Translations under genes and position numbers: made by a program
Shown here: in pieces, positions 17,911-26,906 of the stretch
How positions within the stretch are numbered: the first letter of the stretch is position 1
Layout: each line of letters begins with the position of its first letter
The notes under the pieces: model-generated
Told to the model about the DNA's origin: nothing
Seen by the model: only the letters and a program-made list of their open reading frames with translations
Database searches by the model: none
DNA from: Aliiglaciecola lipolytica E3
GTDB lineage: Bacteria; Pseudomonadota; Gammaproteobacteria; Enterobacterales; Alteromonadaceae
Reading direction: 5' to 3'
Assembly: GCF_000314975.1 (NCBI RefSeq)
Contig: NZ_BAEN01000011.1
Span: forward strand, 26,344-90,343
DNA length: 64,000 bases

Positions 17911-17935
17911 CATAAGTTTAGAGCGCTAAACTATG
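17911..17935. other. Hairpin in the yebG / serine hydrolase intergenic gap
   Basis: CAT-A-AGTTTAG and CTAAACT-ATG pair around an AGCG loop, with one bulged A. Another short hairpin (CCAAG-GTGG-CTTGG) follows at about 17943-17956. They may terminate the minus-strand hydrolase gene or be remnants of a small repeat. Nothing else is seen in 17807-18044. Confidence 0.35.
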
Positions 17936-18044
17936 TACCTTGCCAAGGTGGCTTGGATTGATATTCACTGTGCTCTGTTTATTGCTGCGATATTAGACCC
18001 AGACTGACGTAGTAAATCAACTGCGCTGAGCACCAAGTCTCGAA

Positions 18045-19247
18045 TCAAGGATTTTGTTGCAAATCAATCGCGCTTTGAACGCTATCAATAAATGTGAAAC
18101 GTTTTCGGTCTAAATCAGCATCAGTTGCTGTTGGCCAATTACCATTAAAAGCTATAACTAGCTCTCTTTTTGGATCAATAAAAATGGTCTGTCCAAAAAT
18201 TCCCCGCGCTGTAAAACTTCCATCTTCAAATGTCCACCATTGATAACCGTAACCTCTACCATCGTCTGTTCCAATGTCGGTTTGACTAGACGTCGCTTTG
18301 CTTATCCAATCATTCGGCAAGATTGACTGCCCTTCTATCCGCCCTCCATCTAATATGAACAAACCATAACGAGCAAAGTCTCTTAAACTGGCCTGAATAC
18401 AACAGCCTGAGATTTCATTACCATCAGCGCCCAAGACCCAAGTTGCTTTATTTTCCATTCCATATGGTTGCCATATCTTTTCAGTAAGATAGTCGCTTAA
18501 GTTGCGTCCGGTTGCTCGTTCTACCAAAATGCCAATTAAATTTGTTTCACCTGTAGAATAATGCCATTTTTCACCGGGAGGATTAGCTCTTTTTAGGTTG
18601 CGCATGTAACTAACGATAGTTGGCAAACCATTTTCTGCCTGATGAGAGTTAAACATAGCAACGTCAGAGTTTGGATCATAATAGTCCTCATTCCAATCAA
18701 CGCCTGATGTCATAGTAAGCAATTGTTCAATGGTGACATCATCATATGCTGAACCTTTTAAACCAATAATATACTTCGAAACACTATCGTTTAGACTTTC
18801 TATATGTCCTTCTTTAAGAGCAATACCTACAAGACTTGAGGTGAATGATTTAGCCACTGAAAAACTTGTCCAGCGTGCGTCTGGAGAATGTCCAAGACTG
18901 TATCTCTCAAACCTAATCTTGCCTTTATGCAGTATTATCGCTCCCGACAAACGTTGCTCTGTAAAAAACCTATCAACGTCATCATTGATGACTAACTCAT
19001 CCCCAACAGCCAATTCTTTTACCTTGTTGCTTGGTAAAATTTCGCGGGTATTCACTAACCAAGAAAACTGATCTAATACGCGAAACCCTACATCTCGCTG
19101 TTTTTGCGTCCAGAAAAGCACATCGTTATTTTTTGGAAGTTCGATAAGCAGAGCACGCCTGTCAGGTCCAATCGACCACCAGCTAACAACGGCGATTATG
19201 CCCATTGCTAACAAAGTATAGATAATCCATTTAATGGTCGTTTTCAT
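18045..19247 (-). CDS. Membrane-anchored serine hydrolase, class C beta-lactamase fold
   Basis: A 400-residue protein with one N-terminal membrane segment ('IIYTLLAMGIIAVVSWW') and a penicillin-binding-type catalytic domain facing the periplasm. The catalytic SxxK is 'SVAK' (Ser130-Lys133), the second motif is 'YSTGE' and the C-terminal region has 'GRGYGYQWW' and 'FTARGIFGQTIFIDP'. This group includes class C beta-lactamase relatives, esterases (EstB) and 6-aminohexanoate-dimer-hydrolase-like enzymes. The substrate cannot be told from sequence, and resistance function should not be assumed. The gene stands alone. Confidence 0.87.
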   Translation of the reverse strand: MKTTIKWIIYTLLAMGIIAVVSWWSIGPDRRALLIELPKNNDVLFWTQKQRDVGFRVLDQFSWLVNTREILPSNKVKELAVGDELVINDDVDRFFTEQRLSGAIILHKGKIRFERYSLGHSPDARWTSFSVAKSFTSSLVGIALKEGHIESLNDSVSKYIIGLKGSAYDDVTIEQLLTMTSGVDWNEDYYDPNSDVAMFNSHQAENGLPTIVSYMRNLKRANPPGEKWHYSTGETNLIGILVERATGRNLSDYLTEKIWQPYGMENKATWVLGADGNEISGCCIQASLRDFARYGLFILDGGRIEGQSILPNDWISKATSSQTDIGTDDGRGYGYQWWTFEDGSFTARGIFGQTIFIDPKRELVIAFNGNWPTATDADLDRKRFTFIDSVQSAIDLQQNP

Positions 19248-19341
19248 ACAGTTATTTCCCTTTAATGTAGTTATTAGCAGTCTATTTAATGAAGCCGTGC
19301 CGCTAGCGCTACAATTGCGTCTTAAGAAAGTTGTGCCATCC

Positions 19342-20001
19342 CTAGGCTTTTAATTGTGCAAAAGCTCTTACTGGAAATGTACCGAACCCTTTAACTTTGA
19401 CCGGAACAGCATAGAAGTGAAAATTATCAGTTGGTAAAGATTGTAAATTACACATATGTTCGACAATGAGGATGTCAGCCCCAAGTAGAATACTGTGAAC
19501 AGGTCTTTGATTGCCACGGGTATCATCAATATTATGGCTATCTATGCCAACTAAAACAGCGCCTTGATCACGTAAATACAAAGCAGCGGATTCGGTCAAA
19601 AAAGGATGATTCTCATAGTATGATTCTGTATTCCAATGCCGTGACCAATTAGTTTGGATTAATACAGCCTTGCCGTTAACTGATTGATTTTTAAAGTATG
19701 CCTCATCTATTGCATGCTGATTTTCAGGAACTGTAATTTTAATAGCTTCTAGTTGCGCAACAGCATCCAGATTAAGCTCTGAAAGATCCTTGCCTGATTC
19801 ATAACGGTGAAATGGCGAATCAATGTATGTCCCGGTGTTGGAACACATGTCAATTTTACCAATTTGAAAACTGGTTCCTTCTGCGTATACCGCCTTAGAC
19901 GCCTCGCGACTGATGTAATCACATATGATCGGAGCAGGGAGCCCTTTGTATGTGACTAATCCATTTTCAATAGTATGACTAAGATCGATTAACGTTTTCA
20001 T
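19342..20001 (-). CDS. Cyclase/kynurenine-formamidase-like hydrolase with substituted metal ligands
   Basis: A 219-residue protein of the cyclase family: 'IDLSHTIENGLVTYKGLPAP' at the start, then 'GTYIDSPFHRY' and 'GAVLVGIDSHNID'. The family metal motif is HxGTHxDxPxH. Here the segment is N55-T-G-T-Y59-I-D61-S-P-F-H65, so the first two His are Asn and Tyr while Asp61 and His65 remain. The substitution could mean a different metal site, a recognised subfamily, or a non-hydrolytic role. The gene is isolated on the minus strand between a serine hydrolase and the DAHP synthase terminator. Confidence 0.82.
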   Translation of the reverse strand: MKTLIDLSHTIENGLVTYKGLPAPIICDYISREASKAVYAEGTSFQIGKIDMCSNTGTYIDSPFHRYESGKDLSELNLDAVAQLEAIKITVPENQHAIDEAYFKNQSVNGKAVLIQTNWSRHWNTESYYENHPFLTESAALYLRDQGAVLVGIDSHNIDDTRGNQRPVHSILLGADILIVEHMCNLQSLPTDNFHFYAVPVKVKGFGTFPVRAFAQLKA

Positions 20002-20083
20002 TTTACTAAGGTTTACATAATTATTTTATAGCAAGGCTACCACAAACGCATCGGAAGTCACTTGAACTGATGGCGAATAAACA

Positions 20084-20116
20084 CAAAAAAAAACCAGTTG
20101 TTTTCACAACTGGTTT
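20084..20116 (-). terminator. Rho-independent terminator of the DAHP synthase gene
   Basis: The stem AAACCAGTTG (20091-20100) / CAACTGGTTT (20107-20116) has a 6-nt loop. The A-run at 20084-20093 becomes a T-run on the minus strand. It lies 60 bp beyond the stop at 20176. Confidence 0.9.
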
Positions 20117-20175
20117 TATAGTTTGCATTAACTCTATCTGAAATTATTAACGAGAGCTAAATTTCTTTGCTCAGT

Positions 20176-21522
20176 TTATTTACCAGATTTTAAATGATCG
20201 GCCACTAAAAACGCCATTTCTAACACTTGATCAGCATTTAAACGCGGATCACACTGAGTTTTGTAGGCTTGAGCCAGATCATCATCACTGATTTGATAAG
20301 CCCCACCCGTACACTCAGTCACGTGTTGACCTGTCATTTCTAAATGAATACCACCTGGATGAGTCCCTTCTGCTGCATGTGCGGCAAAGAATTGTTTAAT
20401 TTCACTAAGAATGTCATCAAAGTTTCGCGTTTTGTAGCCGCTAGACGCTTTTTTCGTGTTGCCATGCATAGGATCAGAGCTCCAAACGACTTTCCGTCCC
20501 TCAGATTTCACGCGACGCAATAATTTAGGTAGGTTTTGTTCTAATTTATCAGCTCCCATGCGAGTGATGAAAGTAAGACGTCCAGCACTGTTATCTGGAT
20601 TTAAAGTATCGATTAACTTTATCAGTTCGTCTTCTTGCATAGTCGGGCCAATTTTGACACCAATTGGATTATGAATACCACGGAAGAATTCAACATGCGC
20701 ATGATCTAATTGACGAGTTCGCTCACCAATCCACACCATGTGTGCTGAACAGTTATATGGTTTGCCGGTCAGTGTATCTATCCGAGTTAACGCTTGTTCA
20801 TAGTTTAATAACAATGCTTCGTGAGATGTGAACAGGTTAGTCTCATGTAAAGTTGCATTATTGAGGTTGTTGATACCAATTACATCCATAAACTCAAGGG
20901 TTTCTTGTAATCGGTTGGCGATATCTTGATAACGATCACGTAGTGGATTGTTTTCAACAAACGTCATATTCCAACGATTAACCTGATGTAAATCTGCTAA
21001 GCCACCTTGTGCAAATGCGCGCAATAAATTTAAAGTAGATGCTCCACGATGGTACGCTTCTAACATCCGATTTGGATCTGGCATTCTCGATTTTTCGGTA
21101 AATTCAAAACTATTAATAATGTCGCCGCGATAACTTGGCAGCGAAACACCATTAATTGTTTCCATATCCGCAGAACGAGGCTTCGCATATTGCCCTGCCA
21201 TTCTAGCTACTTTAGTTACTGGGCATTTACCTGCAAACGTTAAAACAATCGCCATTTGCAGAATAACTTTAAACGTATCGCGGATCTTCGGCGCGTTAAA
21301 TTCATCAAAAGACTCAGCGCAATCGCCACCTTGTAAAAGAAAACCTCTCCCCTCGGCAACATCACCTAATTGCTTATACAACTGACGAGTTTCTTCTGCA
21401 AATACCAAAGGCGGATAACTATGAAGTTTGGCTTCAACTTCTTTTAATAGTGCTTGGTCTTGATAAGTGGGTTGTTGCTGGATAGGTTTAGACCTCCAGC
21501 TGTCAGGTTGCCATTGGCTCAC
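20176..21522 (-). CDS. 3-deoxy-7-phosphoheptulonate synthase, class II
   Basis: A 448-residue plant/actinobacterial-type (class II) DAHP synthase, recognised from '[14 protein letters not shown]', '[18 protein letters not shown]', '[13 protein letters not shown]', 'THMGADKL'-type metal and substrate regions ('[15 protein letters not shown]') and '[12 protein letters not shown]'. It condenses phosphoenolpyruvate with erythrose 4-phosphate as the first step of the shikimate pathway. It is unrelated in sequence to the class I AroF/G/H enzymes of E. coli. It is a single gene with its own terminator and a 209-bp upstream region containing the palindrome ATACCGGTAT (21664-21673), of unknown meaning. 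Confidence 0.95.
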   Translation of the reverse strand: MSQWQPDSWRSKPIQQQPTYQDQALLKEVEAKLHSYPPLVFAEETRQLYKQLGDVAEGRGFLLQGGDCAESFDEFNAPKIRDTFKVILQMAIVLTFAGKCPVTKVARMAGQYAKPRSADMETINGVSLPSYRGDIINSFEFTEKSRMPDPNRMLEAYHRGASTLNLLRAFAQGGLADLHQVNRWNMTFVENNPLRDRYQDIANRLQETLEFMDVIGINNLNNATLHETNLFTSHEALLLNYEQALTRIDTLTGKPYNCSAHMVWIGERTRQLDHAHVEFFRGIHNPIGVKIGPTMQEDELIKLIDTLNPDNSAGRLTFITRMGADKLEQNLPKLLRRVKSEGRKVVWSSDPMHGNTKKASSGYKTRNFDDILSEIKQFFAAHAAEGTHPGGIHLEMTGQHVTECTGGAYQISDDDLAQAYKTQCDPRLNADQVLEMAFLVADHLKSGK

Positions 21523-21731
21523 GGGCGTTCCTCAAATACAGTCAAAAAAATACAGGGTTAATCTGTAGTAAATAAAATTATGGGGGAAGTTAACCTAGTT
21601 CGTTCACATAGTACAATGTCAATAAGCGCTAACCTATTCATCTATGGACTATAACGTTGCATTATACCGGTATATCTAGGCTACCAGTATAAAACTTTAT
21701 TCGTATGAAACTACTGAAACGCTGGATATCG

Positions 21732-22217
21732 TTATTCTTCTAAAACTAATAACGCGGAAATATGTTCAACTAAACCATCAGCAGAGGCTTCGATTAAATC
21801 CAAAACGTATTCAAATCCTTTTTTGCCACCATAATAAGGGTCAGGAATGATGTCATCGTCCAATCCTGAAAAAGACATAAATAATTTGATCTTATCCTGA
21901 TATTGTTCGGGACATTCACTTTGCAAACCACGCAAATTCATTTCATCCATCGCAATTATCAAATCAAAATCTGAAAAATCTTGCTTGGTGACTTTACGGC
22001 AAGTTATACCATCAAAATTGTAACCTCGAGCACTACCCGCCTCTACAGAACGCTCGTCTGGACTCGCTCCAGTGTGATACCCCTGAGTGCCAGCAGAATC
22101 GATTTTTAGCAGCAATCCTTTTTCTTCGGCCTTGTGTCTAAACACCGCCTCAGCGCTAGGAGAACGACAAATATTGCCCAAACATACAAACAGTACAGAG
22201 CGAATTGTGTCAGTCAT
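21732..22217 (-). CDS. Low-molecular-weight protein-tyrosine phosphatase
   Basis: A 161-residue protein with the P-loop 'CLGNICRS' (Cys12 to Arg18, C-x5-R) at the N-terminus and the general-acid segment 'IPDPYYGG' with two Tyr near the end. This is the standard LMW-PTP layout and length. It hydrolyses phosphotyrosine, or acts on small phosphoesters. No tyrosine kinase or exopolysaccharide genes lie beside it, so it looks like the stand-alone housekeeping type. The divergent gene is pepE. Confidence 0.93.
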   Translation of the reverse strand: MTDTIRSVLFVCLGNICRSPSAEAVFRHKAEEKGLLLKIDSAGTQGYHTGASPDERSVEAGSARGYNFDGITCRKVTKQDFSDFDLIIAMDEMNLRGLQSECPEQYQDKIKLFMSFSGLDDDIIPDPYYGGKKGFEYVLDLIEASADGLVEHISALLVLEE

Positions 22218-22315
22218 TCGAGTTGTTTCCTATTCCTGAATCTCTTATGCTTTGTTTACTATTCTATCTAGGTATCAGAGCGCGTCTAGCGTTAAATTCA
22301 ATTCATAGGAAAAAA

Positions 22316-23035
22316 ATGTCTAACAAGCGTGTTTTAATGTTAAGCAGTTCAAAAGTGGGTAACGAAGATTATTTAGCCACTGCTAAGAACTCAATTTTGC
22401 CGTTCTTAGGAGAAATCAAAAGCGCAATTTTCATTCCTTATGCTGGCGTTTCAATGAGTTGGGACCTATACACACAAAAAGTACAGGAAGCGTTGCCTGA
22501 AATTAGCATCCAAGGCATTCATACTTGTTCTAATCCAATAGATGCGATTAAACAAGCAAGTGCGGTCATAGTCGGCGGTGGAAATACATTTAATTTGCTG
22601 CATGAATTACAGATAAATCGTCTTATCGAGCCAATCAATAATGCGGTTAACCATGGTATGCCGTACATTGGCTGGAGTGCCGGTTCGAATATTTGTGGAT
22701 TGAGCATTAAAACCACTAATGATATGCCAATTATCCAACCACAATCATTTTCTGCTTTAGGGTTTGTCCCCTTTCAAATTAATCCACACTACAGTGACTA
22801 CCAACCACCTGGTCACAATGGTGAAACCAGAGCACAACGTATCGCAGAGTTTTGTATCTTGAATCCAGATACTCCAGTCGTTGGGATCAGAGAAGGCAGT
22901 GGTTTGTTGCTAGAAAATCAAGAACTGCGCTTAGTTGGTGATCTCGAAGGCATCGTATTTAATGGCAACGGTCATCAAATAATCCCCGTAAACGCCGATT
23001 TAAGTTATTTACTTAAACAAAACATCGAGGGTTAA
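22316..23035 (+). CDS. pepE: Dipeptidase E (alpha-aspartyl dipeptidase)
   Basis: The frame is open from 22205, but the ATG at 22316, preceded by AGGA, gives a 239-residue protein that begins like PepE. Catalytic Ser is in 'GWSAGSN', the candidate Asp in 'KTTNDMPI' and His in 'INPHYSD', matching the S51 Ser-Asp-His arrangement. 'VIVGGGNTFNLL' is also typical. The enzyme is cytoplasmic and cleaves dipeptides with N-terminal aspartate. Its last 27 bp overlap the end of convergent bioD, an overlap of the two reading frames on opposite strands. Confidence 0.94.
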   Translation: MSNKRVLMLSSSKVGNEDYLATAKNSILPFLGEIKSAIFIPYAGVSMSWDLYTQKVQEALPEISIQGIHTCSNPIDAIKQASAVIVGGGNTFNLLHELQINRLIEPINNAVNHGMPYIGWSAGSNICGLSIKTTNDMPIIQPQSFSALGFVPFQINPHYSDYQPPGHNGETRAQRIAEFCILNPDTPVVGIREGSGLLLENQELRLVGDLEGIVFNGNGHQIIPVNADLSYLLKQNIEG

Positions 23036-23686
23036 AAAGTCTTGCGCTTGCTCTATATTGTTTAAACGAGGCACTACACCGAGACACGGGGCTGGAATGA
23101 GTTCTTTTAGGCTATCAATATTGTCTTGCAAATATAACATTTGCTCGTCTATTTGGTTAGCCACCCAGCCTATCACTTCTACACCATCTGCAATGATTGC
23201 TTGGTAAGTTAGAAGCGCATGATTCAAACACCCTAGTTTTAAACCCACAACCAAAATAACCGGTATTTTGTGCTGGATAACAAAGTCGGATAAAAACTGC
23301 CCTTGACCTAAAGGCAAACGCCAACCCCCTGCTCCTTCGGTTAACAATAAGTCTGCGTTGTAGGAATTTAAATGAAGATATGCACTGGTGATTTGTTCAA
23401 CGTTTATTTTTTGCTTTGTTCTTAGCGCAGCCAAATGTGGTGCAACCGGATCAGCGAACGCCACCGGGTTAACTTCGTCATACGTGACGTTTATACTGCT
23501 CGCACTTTGCAAGCTCAGCGCATCTTCGTTCCTGAGACCATTTGCAGTCTCGCTACAGCCTGCGGAAATCGGTTTAAAACCAACGGTGCTTAATCCTCGT
23601 TGAGCAGCAATTTGCAATATCGCTTTAGCAGTTACTGTTTTACCCGCATCCGTATCTGTCCCGGTTATAAATACAGAGTTTTTCAT
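23009..23686 (-). CDS. bioD: Dethiobiotin synthetase
   Basis: A 225-residue protein, identical in length to E. coli BioD, with the P-loop 'FITGTDTDAGKT', 'GFKPISAGC' and 'LLTEGAGGWRLPL'. It closes the ureido ring on 7,8-diaminopelargonate with CO2 and ATP. It is the last gene of bioB-bioF-bioC-bioD, 4 nt after bioC. The 3' end overlaps pepE on the other strand. Confidence 0.97.
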   Translation of the reverse strand: MKNSVFITGTDTDAGKTVTAKAILQIAAQRGLSTVGFKPISAGCSETANGLRNEDALSLQSASSINVTYDEVNPVAFADPVAPHLAALRTKQKINVEQITSAYLHLNSYNADLLLTEGAGGWRLPLGQGQFLSDFVIQHKIPVILVVGLKLGCLNHALLTYQAIIADGVEVIGWVANQIDEQMLYLQDNIDSLKELIPAPCLGVVPRLNNIEQAQDFLTLDVLFK

Positions 23687-23690
23687 TTAG

Positions 23691-24497
23691 CTATTTCATT
23701 CTCTTTTTATGTAACTTCAAAAAACTTACATTGTAAGTCAAAGGCAATAAATCCTGTTCCGCAAAATCTTGCTGATACGCACGTTCAAACTCTGCTAATG
23801 TATTTCTTGCAAATCTAGCGTGATTGCCGGTTTTAGACACAACATTCGCACCTATATGACGAATACTATTGAGTAATTCAACCGCACCTTTATGCCAAGT
23901 TGTATAAGATTTTTGCTGATGAGACACATCAAATCCAATGCGTTGTGCCGCGTCAACGAGTTCTTGATGAGAAATAAAGTGATTAACTCTTGGTACTGAA
24001 TCAATTTTTTGCCAGGTAGCGTGTAATTGCGCCATAGAACCATCCGTTAATATTGCAATTACGGCGTTTCCTTCTTCAACTAACACCCGAAATGCTTCTT
24101 GTAGGCTTTGGCTAATGGGCGAACACCATTGCAATGCCATGCAAGAAAACACGGTATCAAATTGGTTATCTAAAAATGGCAGTGCTTCTGCATCAGCGAC
24201 GCGGTAGTCAATATTGTGTTGGTCATGTTCTTGGCCAATGCATTGCTGGGCATGATTTATCATCCCTTCCGCTAAATCAATACCATAAGTATGTTGGAAT
24301 TTAGGCGCTAACATTCGCGTTAACCGTCCTGTCCCACAGCCAATATCAAGTAGTTTCCCCGTTGCATTAGGTTGCACTTGTTGGATGGCATCAAAACCTA
24401 TGTCTAATTGGACTTGAGCAATATTGTCATAGCGATGCGCTGACTGACTAAATTGATAAGCAATACGGCGTTTTTTATCCAATACTAACTCACTCAT
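23691..24497 (-). CDS. bioC: Malonyl-ACP O-methyltransferase
   Basis: A 268-residue SAM-dependent methyltransferase with motif I 'LLDIGCGTGRLTRML' and the BioC N-terminal 'KKRRIAYQFSQSAHRYDNIAQVQ'. It methylates malonyl-ACP so that fatty-acid synthesis can build the pimeloyl chain. The start overlaps the end of bioF by 8 bp, so translation is coupled. The partner esterase BioH is not in this window. Confidence 0.95.
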   Translation of the reverse strand: MSELVLDKKRRIAYQFSQSAHRYDNIAQVQLDIGFDAIQQVQPNATGKLLDIGCGTGRLTRMLAPKFQHTYGIDLAEGMINHAQQCIGQEHDQHNIDYRVADAEALPFLDNQFDTVFSCMALQWCSPISQSLQEAFRVLVEEGNAVIAILTDGSMAQLHATWQKIDSVPRVNHFISHQELVDAAQRIGFDVSHQQKSYTTWHKGAVELLNSIRHIGANVVSKTGNHARFARNTLAEFERAYQQDFAEQDLLPLTYNVSFLKLHKKRMK

Positions 24498-25695
24498 TTA
24501 TGACTACCTGAAATCGCCTAAGAACAATAAGAAGTGCATCTACAAGCGCTTCTATATCAGTTTGCGTATGATTTGCGGCAAGTGTAATACGAAGTCTATC
24601 GGTACCTTTAGGCACAGTCGGAGAGCGAATTGCCGCGACCCATAAGCCTAGACGTTTTAACTCAGTGCTAATTTTAGTACAAATGTCCGGATCACCGATC
24701 ACGATCGGTTGAATTGCACTAGTTGATTCAGCAATGGGTAGACCAACTTGGGAACATAAGTGACGAAATTGAGAAATTCGCTGCGTTAACTGTGCTTGCA
24801 TCTGGCCATCTGCTAAAGATTGAAAACTAGCAAAAGTTGCCATTGCCATGGCTGGCGGCATTGCTGTGCTATATACATAATGTTTGGCAAAGTTGAGCAT
24901 GTAATCAATAAGAATTTGCGAACCCGCCACAAAAGCACCGGCAGTGCCAATGCCCTTACCAAAGGTCCCCATCACAACGGGCACATTATCTTGACTAAGG
25001 TTTAATGCTTCAATGCTTCCTAACCCTTGTTTTCCCAATACGCCCATACCGTGAGCATCGTCAACCATCAACCAAGCATCATGTTGTTGAGCGATTAATT
25101 TTAATTGGGTTAACTCGCCGGCATCTCCATCCATACTGAATATCCCTTCAGTAGCAATGAGTAAATCTTGATTTATTTCAGTTGGTTGATCTCGCGGGTC
25201 CTTTTTATCAGCCAACAAATTGGTTAAATGGGCCATATCATTGTGTCTAAATCGCTTATAAACAGCGTCACAATGCATAGCAGCTTCGACAAAAGATGCA
25301 TGCATAAGTTTGTCAGATACGATACTCAGGTGCTTAGTGGCCAAGGCCTGACAAATTGCTTGGTTAGCAGCAAATCCAGAGTTAAACAACAATGCTGATT
25401 CCCGCTTTAAACCACTAGCAATATACTCTTCTAGTTGTTGATGAGCTCGAGTGTGTCCCGTCACTAAAGGCGAAGCTCCGCTGCCAACGCCATATTCCGA
25501 AATACCTTCGACCCAAGCTTGCATTACGGCCAAATTTTGCCGTTGTCCAAGATAATCATTACCAGAAAAATTCAGATAATGTTGCCCGTCCACTGTAATC
25601 ATAGCGCCAGCGGATGAGTCTACAACTTGCCGTTGGCGCAATAATCCATCTTGTTTTCGACGTTTTAATGCTTCTTGTAAATAAGCAAAAGCCAC
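24490..25695 (-). CDS. bioF: 8-amino-7-oxononanoate synthase
   Basis: A 401-residue fold-type I PLP enzyme with 'SGNDYLGQRQ', 'GSGASPLVTGHTRAHQQLE', 'LMVDDAHGMGVLG' (PLP Asp) and the PLP lysine segment 'VVMGTFGKGIGTAGAF'. It joins pimeloyl-ACP and alanine. It is 3 nt downstream of bioB and overlaps bioC. Confidence 0.97.
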   Translation of the reverse strand: MAFAYLQEALKRRKQDGLLRQRQVVDSSAGAMITVDGQHYLNFSGNDYLGQRQNLAVMQAWVEGISEYGVGSGASPLVTGHTRAHQQLEEYIASGLKRESALLFNSGFAANQAICQALATKHLSIVSDKLMHASFVEAAMHCDAVYKRFRHNDMAHLTNLLADKKDPRDQPTEINQDLLIATEGIFSMDGDAGELTQLKLIAQQHDAWLMVDDAHGMGVLGKQGLGSIEALNLSQDNVPVVMGTFGKGIGTAGAFVAGSQILIDYMLNFAKHYVYSTAMPPAMAMATFASFQSLADGQMQAQLTQRISQFRHLCSQVGLPIAESTSAIQPIVIGDPDICTKISTELKRLGLWVAAIRSPTVPKGTDRLRITLAANHTQTDIEALVDALLIVLRRFQVVINE

Positions 25696-25698
25696 TGG

Positions 25699-26808
25699 CT
25701 AGTTGGTCGTTTCTGGTACTGCGGCTGCGGGTTTACTGGCATCATAAAATAATTCGTTACCAGCTTCTTCGGCTTCACCAGCTTGAATTTCTTCCATTAA
25801 CGCCGCAGCATGCGCTTCGTCTGAATATTCACGCGTTTGCTTAGAATTAATGCCCAGTTTTTTGAATAACATCACATCTTCATGGGTATCGGGGTTTGAA
25901 GTTGTTAGCAGCTTACAACCATAAAAAATTGAGTTTGCACCAGCCATAAAACACATAGCTTGCATCTGTTCATTCATAGCTTCTCGACCGGCAGACAAGC
26001 GCACAAACGATTTCGGCATCAAAATACGTGCGACTGCAATTGTGCGGATAAATTCAAACGAATCTAAATCTTCGACGTCATCAAGCGGCGTACCTTTAAC
26101 CTTCACTAACATGTTAATTGGCACACTTTCAGGATGGTGTTCCAAATTTGCCAATTGCATCAATAAACCTGAGCGGTCGTCTGCTTCTTCCCCCATTCCA
26201 ACAATACCGCCTGAACAAACATGCATACCAGCGTCACGCACGTTTTGCAGCGTATCTAATCGGTCTTGATAAGTACGAGTCGTAATTATATCGCCATAGT
26301 ATTCAGGTGACGTGTCCAAATTGTGATTGTAGTAGTCTAAGCCCGCTTGCTTTAATGCAATCGCTTGGTCACGGGTTAACATACCCAATGTCATGCAGGT
26401 TTCGAGGCCTAACTTTTTCACCTCTTTAACCATTTCTAAGACATAAGGCATATCACGCTCTTTGGGATTTCGCCAAGCCGCGCCCATACAAAACCGTGTA
26501 GAACCCGTTGCTACTGCTTCTTTAGCGCGCTGGATTACTTTTTCTATTTCTAATAATCGCTCTTTTTCAAGCCCAGTGTCGTAACGCGCGCTTTGAGGAC
26601 AATATTTACAATCTTCTGGGCATGCACCGGTTTTAATCGACAGCAAGGTACTAACTTGCACGTAATTAGGGTCAAAATGCTGACGATGAACACATTGAGC
26701 TTGGAAAAGCAGGTCGTTAAAAGGCATTGCAAATAATGCGTTTACTTCATCTAATGTCCAGTCATGTCTTATTGCTGCTGCACCTGAAAAATCTGCTGGC
26801 GTCGCCAT
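25699..26808 (-). CDS. bioB: Biotin synthase
   Basis: A 369-residue radical-SAM enzyme with the cluster motif '[10 protein letters not shown]' (Cx3Cx2C) and '[13 protein letters not shown]', '[14 protein letters not shown]' and '[16 protein letters not shown]'. It inserts sulfur into dethiobiotin. It is slightly longer than E. coli BioB (346) owing to an acidic, Ala-rich C-terminal tail. A good ribosome site (AAAGGA) precedes the ATG. It is the first gene of bioBFCD and is divergent from bioA across a 98-bp region carrying a candidate BirA operator. Confidence 0.97.
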   Translation of the reverse strand: MATPADFSGAAAIRHDWTLDEVNALFAMPFNDLLFQAQCVHRQHFDPNYVQVSTLLSIKTGACPEDCKYCPQSARYDTGLEKERLLEIEKVIQRAKEAVATGSTRFCMGAAWRNPKERDMPYVLEMVKEVKKLGLETCMTLGMLTRDQAIALKQAGLDYYNHNLDTSPEYYGDIITTRTYQDRLDTLQNVRDAGMHVCSGGIVGMGEEADDRSGLLMQLANLEHHPESVPINMLVKVKGTPLDDVEDLDSFEFIRTIAVARILMPKSFVRLSAGREAMNEQMQAMCFMAGANSIFYGCKLLTTSNPDTHEDVMLFKKLGINSKQTREYSDEAHAAALMEEIQAGEAEEAGNELFYDASKPAAAVPETTN

Positions 26809-26862
26809 ATTTGGTCCTTTACTATCGAATTCTGTTGGCTTAGTCTAAAGCCGACTTAAACA

Positions 26863-26895
26863 TTGTCAACTCTTACCAGACAGCAAGATTTACAA
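26863..26895. promoter_or_regulatory. Candidate BirA operator between bioB and bioA
   Basis: TTGTCAACT (26863-26871), 15 nt, GATTTACAA (26887-26895) is an imperfect inverted repeat resembling the E. coli bioO half-sites TTGTAAACC and GGTTTACAA, which are 16 nt apart. It lies in the only position able to control both divergent units, just before the bioA start. Confidence 0.72.
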
Positions 26896-26906
26896 GCGAG
26901 CATTTT

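Noticed and set aside
18045..19247. Beta-lactamase resistance gene
   Set aside because: The SxxK and YxT motifs place it in the broad serine hydrolase/EstB group, with a membrane anchor. Nothing supports antibiotic hydrolysis.
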